Source: JAIBJN01 sp963802795 (GTDB lineage: Bacteria; Actinomycetota; Thermoleophilia; Gaiellales; Gaiellaceae). Taken from it: 64,000 nucleotides of DNA. Location of the stretch: the NCBI GenBank assembly GCA_963802795.1, contig CAWDJV010000005.1, forward strand, positions 310,001 through 374,000. Direction: 5' to 3'. Shown piece by piece: positions 43,055-51,597 of the stretch. The position numbers and the translations under genes are program-made. The notes below the pieces were generated by a model. It saw only the letters and a program-made list of their open reading frames with translations. It was not told the DNA's origin and searched no databases. Numbering within the stretch: position 1 is the stretch's first letter; each line of letters begins with the position of its first letter.

Positions 43055-45067
43055 TCATGCCCCCGCTGCGACACCGAAGGAGCGTTCGAGGCAAGTCAGG
43101 CCGCGCACCCGGAACGCCTCCGTGTACAGGCCGGTCCGTTCCACGTCGCGGCGTACTCGCGGCTCTCCGTTGTCCACGCAGACGAGCCCCACCTGGAGCT
43201 CAGAAAGGCCTCGGCTGACGTCTGCTTGAGACTGGCGGACGCGACCCCCGATGAAGGTTGTGAGGACCTGCCGATCCCGGATCCACTGCTCCGGCGCGGG
43301 TAAGAGGTTCAGGTAGTGGCTTCGCGGGTTCACCGCCTTCGGGTCGGAAGTCACTTGCGCGATCGCGAGCATGACCCGCTCCCTGGCGAGGATCGGGCCT
43401 TCGCCCCTGTACCGGGCGAGGATGGCTCGAGCGTCGGCAAGATCGCCCGGGTCGATTTTCCAGGCCGGCCGCTGAACCACCAGGTCCTTCCCGAATGGGG
43501 AGAGCCAGAGAGGGGCCCCGAAAGCGAACAGGAGCGCCGCAACGAGGAGCGCGGGAGCGGCGGCAACCAGCCGCCGAGGAAGCGCGGGCGCTCCGGGCAG
43601 TCGCCCGAGGGCAGCGCCGAGTGGAAAGGCGGCCAGTAGGCCGACGAGGGCAGGGAAAGGAATGATCCAGAACAGGCGGCGCAACGTCGTCGCGATGCCG
43701 ATCTCTTCTGCGGCGCGCGGGATCAGCCCGGGCGCGAGGAGCAGCATCGACACGACCGCCACGGCGGTGGTCAAGCGGGCCGGCGGGCCCGCCCGGGCTA
43801 GCCAGGGCGCCGCCAGGAGGGCGATCAGGCCGACCGCGGCTAGCAGGCCGACGCCGAAGACCTCGTCGAAGTACCAGGACGTCGGGTAGACGTTCCCACC
43901 CAGCTGCTCGGAGAGCCATTGCGTCTCGGCCACGGCGGTGCCGACGAGGAACGGGATCGCCGCAGCGGTGACCAACACCGGAAGGCCGCGCCAGTCCCGC
44001 CGTGCCACGAGCGGGACCGACAGGGTGCCGAAGAGGAGCGGCGCAGCAAAGGTCGCCGAGCTCGTCAGGCCGATGCTGGTCACTCCCGCCGCGACCAGCA
44101 CCGTAGCCGTGAAGGCGTCGCGACGCGAGAGCCACCTGGTCGCGTGTACGAAGACGGTCAGGACGAGCCAGGCGACGAAGACCACCTTCCCCTGGTACAT
44201 CCGGTTGACGAAGAACGACCCGGCAGTGAGAGGAGCCTGCGCGCTGAAGAGCCAGTACACGGATCCGAGCGCGAAGCAGAGAAGCGCGGACCGTGGCGCC
44301 CACGCGCGCAGCAACCGCCACAGCGCCCACACGGCCAGGAACGTGAACAACGGGGGAAAGAGGTACGAGCCGACCGAGACCGCGTGGATGCCCAGGAAGC
44401 GGGCGAGAGCGCCTTGGAGCGCCGAGAAGGTGTCCACGGGCAGTCCGACGCCGCTCGCGGCCCCGACGAGCTCGTCCGTGAAGAGGACGTCTTTGACGGG
44501 GATCCGGTCGAGCTCCGCGGTGGCAGTCGCGCGGTTGAAATAGAAGGCATTGTCGTCGTTCGCGCGCAAGAGGAAGAGCGAGACGATCGCGAGGGTCAGG
44601 CCCACGGCCACGACGGCGGCATCGGCTACCCACCCTGCCGACGCGCCGTTCTCGGAGGCCTCTGACGTGAGTCGCCCCGCCCAGACGGCGGCCGCGACCG
44701 CGGCTGCCGCGCCCGCCCACACGAGCGCCCATGGCTCGCTCGTCAAGCCCACCAGAATTCCGGAGGCGAGCCCGGCGAGGAGACATGCGAGCACGACGCG
44801 GCGGCGGCCGGGGGAGAGTGTCCGCCGGTCCGAGGCCGTCGGCTTCGCCGGGGCGGCTCGGTCCGCGCTCCGCCGCGAGAGGACGACGACGACACCGACG
44901 AGACCGAGGGAGGCGGCCAGCCAGATCGGAACGAGCAGGCTCACCTTCGCGTCGGTAAGCATGCCCCCGTAGGCGAGAAGCGTCCAGACGGCGTAGACCA
45001 GTACGCCCCAGTCGCTCGCAAGGTCGAGCGCGCGAGCGGGAGGGCTCGGGCCGCTCTCGACGGTCAC
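43055..45067 (-). CDS. Large polytopic membrane protein of unknown function
   Basis: This protein has 670 residues with roughly 14-16 hydrophobic helices over residues 20-545 and a soluble C-terminal part of about 120 residues (LADARAILARYRGEGPILAR, then VLTTFIGGRVRQSQADVSRG). The loop after the fifth or sixth helix contains adjacent acidic residues (LRANDDNAFYFNRATATAEL), reminiscent of the catalytic loop of GT-C glycosyltransferases, but I cannot assign a family. It starts 1 bp after the stop of a polyprenyl-phosphate GT2 gene, so it may use that product. GTG 45067 is the start. Confidence 0.65.
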   Translation of the reverse strand: MTVESGPSPPARALDLASDWGVLVYAVWTLLAYGGMLTDAKVSLLVPIWLAASLGLVGVVVVLSRRSADRAAPAKPTASDRRTLSPGRRRVVLACLLAGLASGILVGLTSEPWALVWAGAAAAVAAAVWAGRLTSEASENGASAGWVADAAVVAVGLTLAIVSLFLLRANDDNAFYFNRATATAELDRIPVKDVLFTDELVGAASGVGLPVDTFSALQGALARFLGIHAVSVGSYLFPPLFTFLAVWALWRLLRAWAPRSALLCFALGSVYWLFSAQAPLTAGSFFVNRMYQGKVVFVAWLVLTVFVHATRWLSRRDAFTATVLVAAGVTSIGLTSSATFAAPLLFGTLSVPLVARRDWRGLPVLVTAAAIPFLVGTAVAETQWLSEQLGGNVYPTSWYFDEVFGVGLLAAVGLIALLAAPWLARAGPPARLTTAVAVVSMLLLAPGLIPRAAEEIGIATTLRRLFWIIPFPALVGLLAAFPLGAALGRLPGAPALPRRLVAAAPALLVAALLFAFGAPLWLSPFGKDLVVQRPAWKIDPGDLADARAILARYRGEGPILARERVMLAIAQVTSDPKAVNPRSHYLNLLPAPEQWIRDRQVLTTFIGGRVRQSQADVSRGLSELQVGLVCVDNGEPRVRRDVERTGLYTEAFRVRGLTCLERSFGVAAGA

Positions 45068-45068
45068 T

Positions 45069-45980
45069 CTACCGCCGGGGGTCCGGCGGTCGGGCTGCGG
45101 GCCGCCTCCCCGCCCGCTTCGCCGCGCGGCTCTCGCGCCACCACGTGCGGAGCATGACGCGACCGTACCGGAGCGCGTAGAGGGCGTTGTGGCCCTTCTT
45201 CGAGGTGCCGGCGACGCGCTTGTGCATGACGACCGGCCGCTCCGCGGTGCGGTAACCCTGGTAGATGGCCCCGATAAGGAGCTCGGACGCCTGGTACTGG
45301 GGCTCCTCCTGGCGCACCGTTTCCGTCACCTCGGCGCGCATGGCCCGCACCCCGCTCGACGTGTCCGTGATCGGGACCCCGGTGAGGACGCGCAAGACCC
45401 TGGCGAAGACGTGGACGCCTAGGCGCCGAACCGAGTCGGTCGTCTCGGCGCGGCCCAGCTTGCGCGAACCGAGGACGAGGTCGGCCTCGTCGTCGACCAC
45501 GGGCCGAAGCAGCTCGTGGACGTCGGCTGGGTCCCACTGACCGTCGGCGTCCAGGGTGACGATGAACCGCGCGCCGCGCTCCCGGGCGAGCCGGTAGCCC
45601 AGGCGGAGGGCGCTTCCCTGACCCGAGTTCTTCTCCAGCCTCGCCACGTACGCCCCGAGAGAGCCGGCGACCTCGCCGGTCCCGTCGGCGCTCCCGTCGT
45701 CGACGACCAGCGCGTCGACGGCGAATCCGCACGACTCGCGTGGAACCCCCGGCAGAACCGCTCCGATCGCGTCCGCCTCGTTGAAGGCCGGGATGACGAC
45801 CACGACCGGAGCGAAGGTGAGGCTGGGGTAGCGCTCCGCGAAAGCGCGAACCGACTCGTCGCCCGGAGCATCCACGGCCGGCGGCGAGGCGTCCACCGCT
45901 CCATTCGAGTCGAGGACGCCGGCGCGGTCGGCAGCCGCCTCGACGGCGTCGATGCGGGCCTGCGTTCGCTTCGCGGCCAT
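45069..45980 (-). CDS. Family 2 glycosyltransferase (dolichol-phosphate mannose synthase type)
   Basis: Soluble GT-A enzyme of 303 residues. A 55-residue charged leader precedes VVVVIPAFNEADAIGAVLPG, ALVVDDGSADGTGEVA, the metal site IVTLDADGQWDPADV, and the acceptor region DTSSGVRAMRAEV. A basic C-terminus (RRPAARPPDPRR) replaces the membrane helices of related enzymes. It likely makes a polyprenyl-phosphate sugar for the membrane protein gene that follows. TAGACT lies 8 nt before the ATG, suggesting a leaderless mRNA. Confidence 0.8.
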   Translation of the reverse strand: MAAKRTQARIDAVEAAADRAGVLDSNGAVDASPPAVDAPGDESVRAFAERYPSLTFAPVVVVIPAFNEADAIGAVLPGVPRESCGFAVDALVVDDGSADGTGEVAGSLGAYVARLEKNSGQGSALRLGYRLARERGARFIVTLDADGQWDPADVHELLRPVVDDEADLVLGSRKLGRAETTDSVRRLGVHVFARVLRVLTGVPITDTSSGVRAMRAEVTETVRQEEPQYQASELLIGAIYQGYRTAERPVVMHKRVAGTSKKGHNALYALRYGRVMLRTWWRESRAAKRAGRRPAARPPDPRR

Positions 45981-45988
45981 GCCGGGCG

Positions 45989-45994
45989 AGTCTA
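45989..45994 (-). promoter_or_regulatory. Putative -10 hexamer of the GT2/membrane-protein operon
   Basis: TAGACT on the minus strand ends 8 nt before the ATG at 45980, with no Shine-Dalgarno sequence. Confidence 0.35.
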
Positions 45995-46032
45995 CCGCCC
46001 GAGGATGCCGACGGCACCGGGTCTTGCGGCCG

Positions 46033-47124
46033 TCAGTGAGCGCCGAAGCCGGTCCGGTTGAGCGAGCGCGCAACCGTAACGCGGAGGCGGGCGGGCACCT
46101 TGCTGCGATAACGCTTCGGCACGCGCCGCATGATCCGAATCGCGCGGCTCGGCTTCCCGCCTCCGCCGTCGCGGTGGGCCGCGTAAATGGACGACTGCGC
46201 GATCGCCTGGGCGTCCTCGTAGAGCTCCACGTACGCGGCACGGGCAGCATCGAGAGTCTCGAAGCGCTCCTTCGCGTCGACGTCGGCGTCGGTGGCCACG
46301 AGCTGCGACGCGAGCTCCCAGACACGATCGGCCTGCTCGCGAAGGGGCGCGGGTATCTCGAAGCCGTCCCAGCTTGCTCTCGAACGGCTGAGACCCTGGT
46401 CGACGAACTCGTGAACCCGCACGATCTCCTGCGCGGGTACGTTGCGGACGACGGCGAGCTCGAGCGCGTCGCCGACGCGGCCGATCTCCCTCGTCCAGTC
46501 GTCGAGCAGGTCGTCGTAGCGGACGAAGACGCGCCGCCCTTCCCGCGTGGCCCGCTCCGTGAAGAGGGTCTGGTTCAGCCAGCACGCGGTGCGGTCGACG
46601 TCTCCCTGCCAGGTTCCGTACGACCGCTGCTTGCTCTCGATCACCGCCGCCGGATGGCGGAGCATCATCGCGTACCGCGGCGATGTCCCGAGGTCCTCCG
46701 CACACTTGCGCCAGAGGGGGAGGAACCACGAGAGCCGCGGGTCCTTGGCGACCACGTGGCCGGCATCCGCGAGCTGGGCGCTCAGCCAGCCGCGAAGCTC
46801 TCGCTGCACGTCGTCGTCGAGGCAGAGCTGCGCGGTGCGCGCCCAAGCGTCGGGGCGGGCATCCGAGACGTTGACGCTCGCGGTCTCGAGCAGGCGCGTG
46901 TGGAAGTCGACGACCCACTGCGACTCCGCGAAGCCGCGCGGGTTCGTCTCGTCGGCAGGGACCTCCGGCTTGGGGACGGTGTAGCCGAGCCGCTGGAGGA
47001 TCCCGGCGAAAAGGCTGGTTCCGCTCCGGCCCGATCCTGCCACCAGTACGAGCGACCGCGCCTCCGACTCGGCGCCGGTGAACGCGTTCTTCCCGGTCTC
47101 GGGCTGGTTCGGGGTCGTCGACAC
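46033..47124 (-). CDS. Sulfotransferase-family protein
   Basis: Protein of 363 residues. The PAPS loop is LVLVAGSGRSGTSLFAGIL, followed by LGYTVPKPEVPADETNPRGF, a start common to bacterial sulfotransferases acting on glycans or glycolipids. The 3'-phosphate region is YAMMLRHPAAVIESKQ, and VFVRYDDLLDDWTREI matches the YEDLL helix. GTG 47124 is preferred over 47130 because it stands 7 nt after TAGAGT (47132-47137, minus strand), the spacing seen at other leaderless starts here. It is divergent from the sulfotransferase/glycosyltransferase fusion gene, and both probably serve the same glycan. Confidence 0.8.
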   Translation of the reverse strand: MSTTPNQPETGKNAFTGAESEARSLVLVAGSGRSGTSLFAGILQRLGYTVPKPEVPADETNPRGFAESQWVVDFHTRLLETASVNVSDARPDAWARTAQLCLDDDVQRELRGWLSAQLADAGHVVAKDPRLSWFLPLWRKCAEDLGTSPRYAMMLRHPAAVIESKQRSYGTWQGDVDRTACWLNQTLFTERATREGRRVFVRYDDLLDDWTREIGRVGDALELAVVRNVPAQEIVRVHEFVDQGLSRSRASWDGFEIPAPLREQADRVWELASQLVATDADVDAKERFETLDAARAAYVELYEDAQAIAQSSIYAAHRDGGGGKPSRAIRIMRRVPKRYRSKVPARLRVTVARSLNRTGFGAH

Positions 47125-47131
47125 GGACACG

Positions 47132-47204
47132 ACTCTACCCACAGCGACGGCGCGCTCGTCACGTCCTCCGACCGGCAGGTCTGACGGCCTGCGCAGCGTA
47201 GACT
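47132..47204. promoter_or_regulatory. Divergent leaderless-type promoters of two sulfotransferase genes
   Basis: TAGAGT on the minus strand (47132-47137) lies 7 nt before GTG 47124. TAGACT on the plus strand (47199-47204) lies 8 nt before GTG 47213. Confidence 0.4.
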
Positions 47205-47212
47205 GGACGAAA

Positions 47213-49133
47213 GTGACCGAGAGCGTCGAGATCTCCGAGCCGCTCGCCGCGACGGCTCCTCCTGCCGGCCCCGTCGGCTCCGAGCGGGACGGCTCCGAGC
47301 CCAGCCCCGCGTTCGCGAACCACGTCCAGCAGCGGACGATCGTCCTGCCCGAGCAACGGGTTCTCTTCCTGCCCATGCCGAGGGCCGGTTGCACCGCGGT
47401 CCTGTGGCTCCTGGCCAGGCTGGCCGGAATCCAGGAGGACGCGTTCGCCCGCTCCGCCGTTTCGGAGGTCTCGCCGGCGCTCACGGTTCACGACACAGCG
47501 ATCTGGGGAGACGGGCGTCGGCTTGCGGACTACGAGGGCGAGGAGCGCCTGCGAGTCCTCGGCGAGGAGGGCTGGCTCCGGTTCACGCTCGTTCGCCACC
47601 CGGGCCCGCGCCTCTGGTCGGCCTGGCAGTCGAAGCTCCTCTTGCGCGAGCCCGCCTTCTTCGCGGAGTTCGGCGAGGAGCCGTGGTTCCCACGGAAGCC
47701 GGAGAGCCCGGCCGCGCTCGTCGAGGACTTCCGGCGCTTCGTCGCGGCGCTACCGGGCGAGGAGGCCGAGGACGTCCACTGGGCCGTCCAGAGCCGCCTC
47801 GCGGCCCAGCTCCCGCTCACGCACGTCGGACGCGTCGAGCGCCTCGACGAGACACTCGCCCTCCTGGACGCGCACGTCTCGGCGGAGCTTCCCCGGACCG
47901 AGCCCCGATACGAGAACCGCTCCCCACTGCCGGCACCCCCGCATGCCTACGACGCCGCCGCGCTCGAGGTCTTGCACTCCGTCTTCGAGGAGGACTTCGA
48001 GGAGTATGGATACGAGCCGCAGACCACGTCCGAGGGCGGGGCCGCTGCCGCCGAGTGGGAGCGCGCCGTCGCGCCGCTCATGCCGGCGCTACGTGACACC
48101 GTCGACCGCCACGAGCGGATCGCGCAGCTCCAGAAGCTCGCCCGGCGGGTACCCGGCGCTCGAGAAGAAGCTCGAGACGAAGAGCATGCGGCAGGGCGGT
48201 CGCCTCGTCTCCCCCATCCTCACGAACATCGAGGAGCGTGCCGACCTCAACGTCCGCTGGGGCTGGGCGAAGGAGCTCCGGCACGGCTTCACCGCCGTCC
48301 TTCGCGTGAAGAACGAGGCTCGACCGCTTCCCTGGGTGCTGCCGCCGCTGCTCCGCGCCGTCGATCGCGTCGTGGTCGTGGACAACGGCTCCACCGACGG
48401 AACGGCAACGGTGGCGCGGCGGGTGGCGGCCGAGGAAGGGGCGGCCGACCGGCTCGAGGTACTCTCCTACCCCATTCCGATCGCCCGGTGCGGCGAGGAG
48501 CACCTCGGCACCTCGCCCTGGTCGATCCACAGCCTTGCGTACTTCTACAACTGGTCGTTCGCACACGTCCGGACGACCTACGCGCTCAAGTGGGACGGCG
48601 ACATGGTCCTGGCCGACGCCGGCGTCGCCGCGTTTCGGGAGCTCGCCTGGCAGCTGGAGGCCGCCGAGGCCGTCGTCAAGATCCCGCGCTATCCGCTCTA
48701 CGTGGCCGACGACCGGCATGCCTTCCTCGACCTCGGCCTCGCCAACTGCGAGCCCTGGGCGTGGCCGAACCGGCCGGGGTACGGCTTCGTGAAGGCGCTC
48801 GAGTGGGAGCAGCCGGTCCTGCCGCCCTCGATTCCACGGCTCGTGCTCCCCGCCTGGTCGTGCGTCGAGCTGAAGCACCTCGACGCCGACGAGTTCGACC
48901 ACTGGTCGGACACCGATTTCGACGCGTCGGCGCGCACACAGCGCAAGCGGCGCGAGTGGGAGGTGTTCAACGCGCTCGCACGCGGCGGCGATCCCCCCGA
49001 CGACGTCGTGGCGATCGAGTCGCCCCCCGACCGCCACGTGGTCGACTTCGTGCGGAGTGACTGGCTCCGGGAGGAAGCGGGCGCGCAGCCCGGCCTCGGC
49101 GAGCGGATGATCCGGCGGCTCGCGCGCGTCTAG
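47213..49133 (+). CDS. Sulfotransferase-glycosyltransferase (GT2-like) fusion, frameshift near 48148
   Basis: About 640 residues when mended. Residues 1-290 are a Sulfotransfer_2-type domain: LFLPMPRAGCTAVLWLLARL (PAPS loop variant) and LRFTLVRHPGPRLWSAW. A short helical linker (LRDTVDRHERIAQLQKLARR, then YPALEKKLE) leads to a GT2-like domain of about 310 residues with AVLRVKNEARPLPWVLPPLL, VVVVDNGSTDGTATVA and the metal site TTYALKWDGDMVLA. The frame shifts by one base in a GGCGGG run near 48148. No stop codon separates the halves before the shift, so a single fused protein with one sequencing error is the simplest reading. Confidence 0.7.
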
Positions 49134-49160
49134 CGTGCGAGCGCGCCAGCCCTCGGCCCG

Positions 49161-50300
49161 TCAGCCCTCCCTGTAGGCCTCGATCAGGATCTCCGCGACC
49201 TCGGGCCGCGTGAACGCCTCCGGTGGCAGCTGGCCGTTCGCGAGCAGCTCACGCACCTTCGTTCCGGAGAGGAACACGTGGTCGTCCCCGCCGTGGGGGC
49301 AGGTCTTCGCCGTCGCCATCTGGCCGCAGACCTTGCACCAGAACGAGTGCTCGAAGAACATCGGCTCGATGTCCAGCTCGTGCGGCTCGAGCTCGTCGAA
49401 GATGAGCTGCGCGTCGTACGTGCCGTAGTAGTCCCCGACCCCGGCGTGGTCGCGCCCGACGATGAAGTGCGAGCAGCCGTAGTTCTTGCGGCAGATCGCG
49501 TGCCAGATCGCCTCGCGCGGGCCCGCGTACCGCATCGCCGCCGGAAAGGCGGAGACGACGACGCGCTCGCTCGGGTAGTAGCCGTCGATGAGGACGCGGT
49601 AGGCGTCGACCCGCGTGGCGGCGGGCACGTCGTCGGCCTTGGTCTCGCCCACGAGCGGGTGGATCAGGAGCCCGTCGACGGTCTCGAGCGCGCACTTCGT
49701 CAGGTACTCGTGCGCGCGGTGGATCGGGTTCCGCGTTTGGAAGCCGACGACCCGCCTCCAGCCGCGCTCGGCGAAGAGCGCTCGTGTGTCGGCCGGATCC
49801 TTGTGAAGCTCGGGGAACTCGGGCTCGCGCCGCTCGAAGACGGTCACCGCGCCGGCGAGGTAGGAGTCGTGCTGGGCGTAGAGCCGGGCGACGCCCGGGT
49901 GGTCGCCGTCGGTCGTGCGGAAGCAGCGGTCGGCCTCGCGCTCCTTGTCGTAGGAATAGACGTCCTCGACCTCGAGGACGGCCAGCGCCCGCCCGCTCTC
50001 GTCGGCGAGAGCCACGCGGTCGCCGTTCGGCGGCTCCGCGACTGCGAGGCAGACCGGCAGCGCCCACGGGAGGCCGTCGGCCAGCCGCATCGACTCGACG
50101 ACGGCGTCGTAGTCGTCCCGGCCCATGAAGCCCTGGAGCGGCGAGAGCGCGCCGGAAGCGAGCATGTCGAGATCGGAGAGCTCGCGCGACGTCAGCGCGA
50201 CGACCTCGAGCGAGTCGATGTCGTCGGGCCGCTCGCCCGCCCGCGGCGCGAGCTCGCCTCCGTGCGCGCGAATCAGGTGGTCTGTCGTGACGGCGCTCAT
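49161..50300 (-). CDS. sat: Sulfate adenylyltransferase
   Basis: Single-chain ATP sulfurylase of 379 residues that turns sulfate and ATP into APS. The catalytic motif is GFQTRNPIHRAHEY, with GRDHAGVGDYYG for the second nucleotide loop. A zinc-like cysteine cluster (FWCKVCGQMATAKTCPH) near residue 330 is typical of bacterial and archaeal Sat. The ATG overlaps the stop of cysC by 4 bp, so the two act as an APS/PAPS pair. It is the last gene of a seven-gene overlapping operon. It ends 27 bp from the convergent fusion gene, with no clear terminator between. Confidence 0.9.
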   Translation of the reverse strand: MSAVTTDHLIRAHGGELAPRAGERPDDIDSLEVVALTSRELSDLDMLASGALSPLQGFMGRDDYDAVVESMRLADGLPWALPVCLAVAEPPNGDRVALADESGRALAVLEVEDVYSYDKEREADRCFRTTDGDHPGVARLYAQHDSYLAGAVTVFERREPEFPELHKDPADTRALFAERGWRRVVGFQTRNPIHRAHEYLTKCALETVDGLLIHPLVGETKADDVPAATRVDAYRVLIDGYYPSERVVVSAFPAAMRYAGPREAIWHAICRKNYGCSHFIVGRDHAGVGDYYGTYDAQLIFDELEPHELDIEPMFFEHSFWCKVCGQMATAKTCPHGGDDHVFLSGTKVRELLANGQLPPEAFTRPEVAEILIEAYREG

Positions 50301-50896
50301 GCCCGGACCTCGGCACCGACGAGGCCGAGCTCCTCGAGCCTCTCGACGACGATCTGGGCGCTCTCCTCGGGCGTCTCGGTCTCGGTGTCGACGACGATCT
50401 CCGGCTCCACAGGCGCTTCGTACGGGTCGTCCACGCCGGTGAAGCCCTTGATCTCGCCCGCGTAGGCCTTCGCGTAGAGGCCGTTGACGTCGCGGCGCGC
50501 GCACTCCTCGACGGAGGCCTTCACGTACACCTCGACGAAGGGGCCGAACTGCTCGACCAGGTCCCGCGCCTTCTGCCGCGTCTCGATGTAGGGCGAGATC
50601 GCCGCGCAGATGACGGCTGCGCCGTGGCGGGTGAGGCGCGAGGCCACCCAGCCGATTCGCTCGATATTCGTGTCACGGTCTTCCTTCGAGAACCCCAGCC
50701 CCTTGGAGAGGTGCGAGCGCACGGTGTCCCCGTCGAGGTACTCGACGTGGTGCCCGCGCTCGTCGAGGGCGGGCCCGACGAGATGTGCGATCGTCGACTT
50801 GCCCGAGCCCGAGAGCCCGGTGAACCAGAGCGTGAAGCCTCCGCCTCGCGCCCGGTCGGACTCGGGGTGCTCGTGGGCATAGATGTGGTCTGTCAT
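50297..50896 (-). CDS. cysC: Adenylylsulfate kinase
   Basis: APS kinase of 199 residues that phosphorylates APS to PAPS, the donor for sulfotransferases. The P-loop is FTGLSGSGKSTIA. DGDTVRSHLSKGLGFSKEDRD and NIERIGWVASRL follow, then EVYVKASVEECARRDVNGLY and GFTGVDDPYEAPVEPEIV, all hallmark stretches. It is complete at normal length. It is coupled by 4-bp overlaps to cysH upstream and sat downstream. Since the reductase here looks APS-specific, the PAPS is probably for the nearby sulfotransferases rather than for reduction. Confidence 0.9.
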   Translation of the reverse strand: MTDHIYAHEHPESDRARGGGFTLWFTGLSGSGKSTIAHLVGPALDERGHHVEYLDGDTVRSHLSKGLGFSKEDRDTNIERIGWVASRLTRHGAAVICAAISPYIETRQKARDLVEQFGPFVEVYVKASVEECARRDVNGLYAKAYAGEIKGFTGVDDPYEAPVEPEIVVDTETETPEESAQIVVERLEELGLVGAEVRA

Positions 50897-51597
50897 CGAT
50901 TCCCTTCTTCAGTCGCTTCGAGGTGAATGCCGCATTCCAGCTTGTCGGAGCCGGCCCAGCGGCCCGCCCGCTCCTCCTCGTTGGGGCGCGTCGGTCGGGT
51001 GCAGGGGATGCAGCCGATCGAACGGTAGCCGACATCGTGCAGCGGGTTGTAGGGGATCTCGTTTCGGAGGATGTAGCTCCAGACTTCCTTCTCACTCCAG
51101 TCCGCGAGTGGCTGGATCTTCCAGACGCCGTAGCGGGTCGAGCGCTCGAGCTTCTTGACGCCCGCGCGCGACGGCGACTGGTCGCGGCGAATGCCCGAGA
51201 CCCACGCGTCGTAGGGCTCGAGCGCCCGAAGCAGCGGCTCGACCTTGCGGATGTGGCAGCAGCGGTCGGGGTCGCGCTCCCAGAGGTTCGGCCCCTCCTG
51301 CTTGTGCTGCTCGGCCACCGTGATCACGTCCGGCACGACGAGCTCGATGCCGTAGCGCTCGACCAGCCGTTCGCGGGTCTCGTAGGACTCCTTGAAGAAG
51401 AGCTGGGTATCGAGCTCGACGTAGTCGACCTCGAGCCCGAGCTCCGAGACCATGTGCACGAGGACCGAGGACTGCTTCTGCCACGAGCAGGTCAGGCAGA
51501 GCCGCTCGCCGAACTCCTCGGCGGCCCAGCGGAGGACGTCCTCCGCTGGGAGCGCCTCGATCTCGGCCTCAGTCTGCGAGCGTGGCAGGGAGCTCAC
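50893..51597 (-). CDS. cysH: Adenylylsulfate reductase, thioredoxin-dependent (CysH family)
   Basis: Reduces activated sulfate to sulfite. It has 234 residues. The nucleotide-binding part has LCLTCSWQKQSSVL and YVELDTQLFF. The pair CCHIRK and the pair in GCIPCTRPTRP are the four cysteines that bind a 4Fe-4S cluster, which marks APS-reducing rather than PAPS-reducing members. The C-terminal catalytic cysteine is in ECGIHL. Its sulfite could serve cysteine synthesis, UDP-sulfoquinovose synthase, or the phosphosulfolactate-synthase-like enzyme encoded directly upstream, with which it overlaps by 29 bp. No sulfite reductase gene is in the window. Confidence 0.9.
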   Translation of the reverse strand: MSSLPRSQTEAEIEALPAEDVLRWAAEEFGERLCLTCSWQKQSSVLVHMVSELGLEVDYVELDTQLFFKESYETRERLVERYGIELVVPDVITVAEQHKQEGPNLWERDPDRCCHIRKVEPLLRALEPYDAWVSGIRRDQSPSRAGVKKLERSTRYGVWKIQPLADWSEKEVWSYILRNEIPYNPLHDVGYRSIGCIPCTRPTRPNEEERAGRWAGSDKLECGIHLEATEEGNR

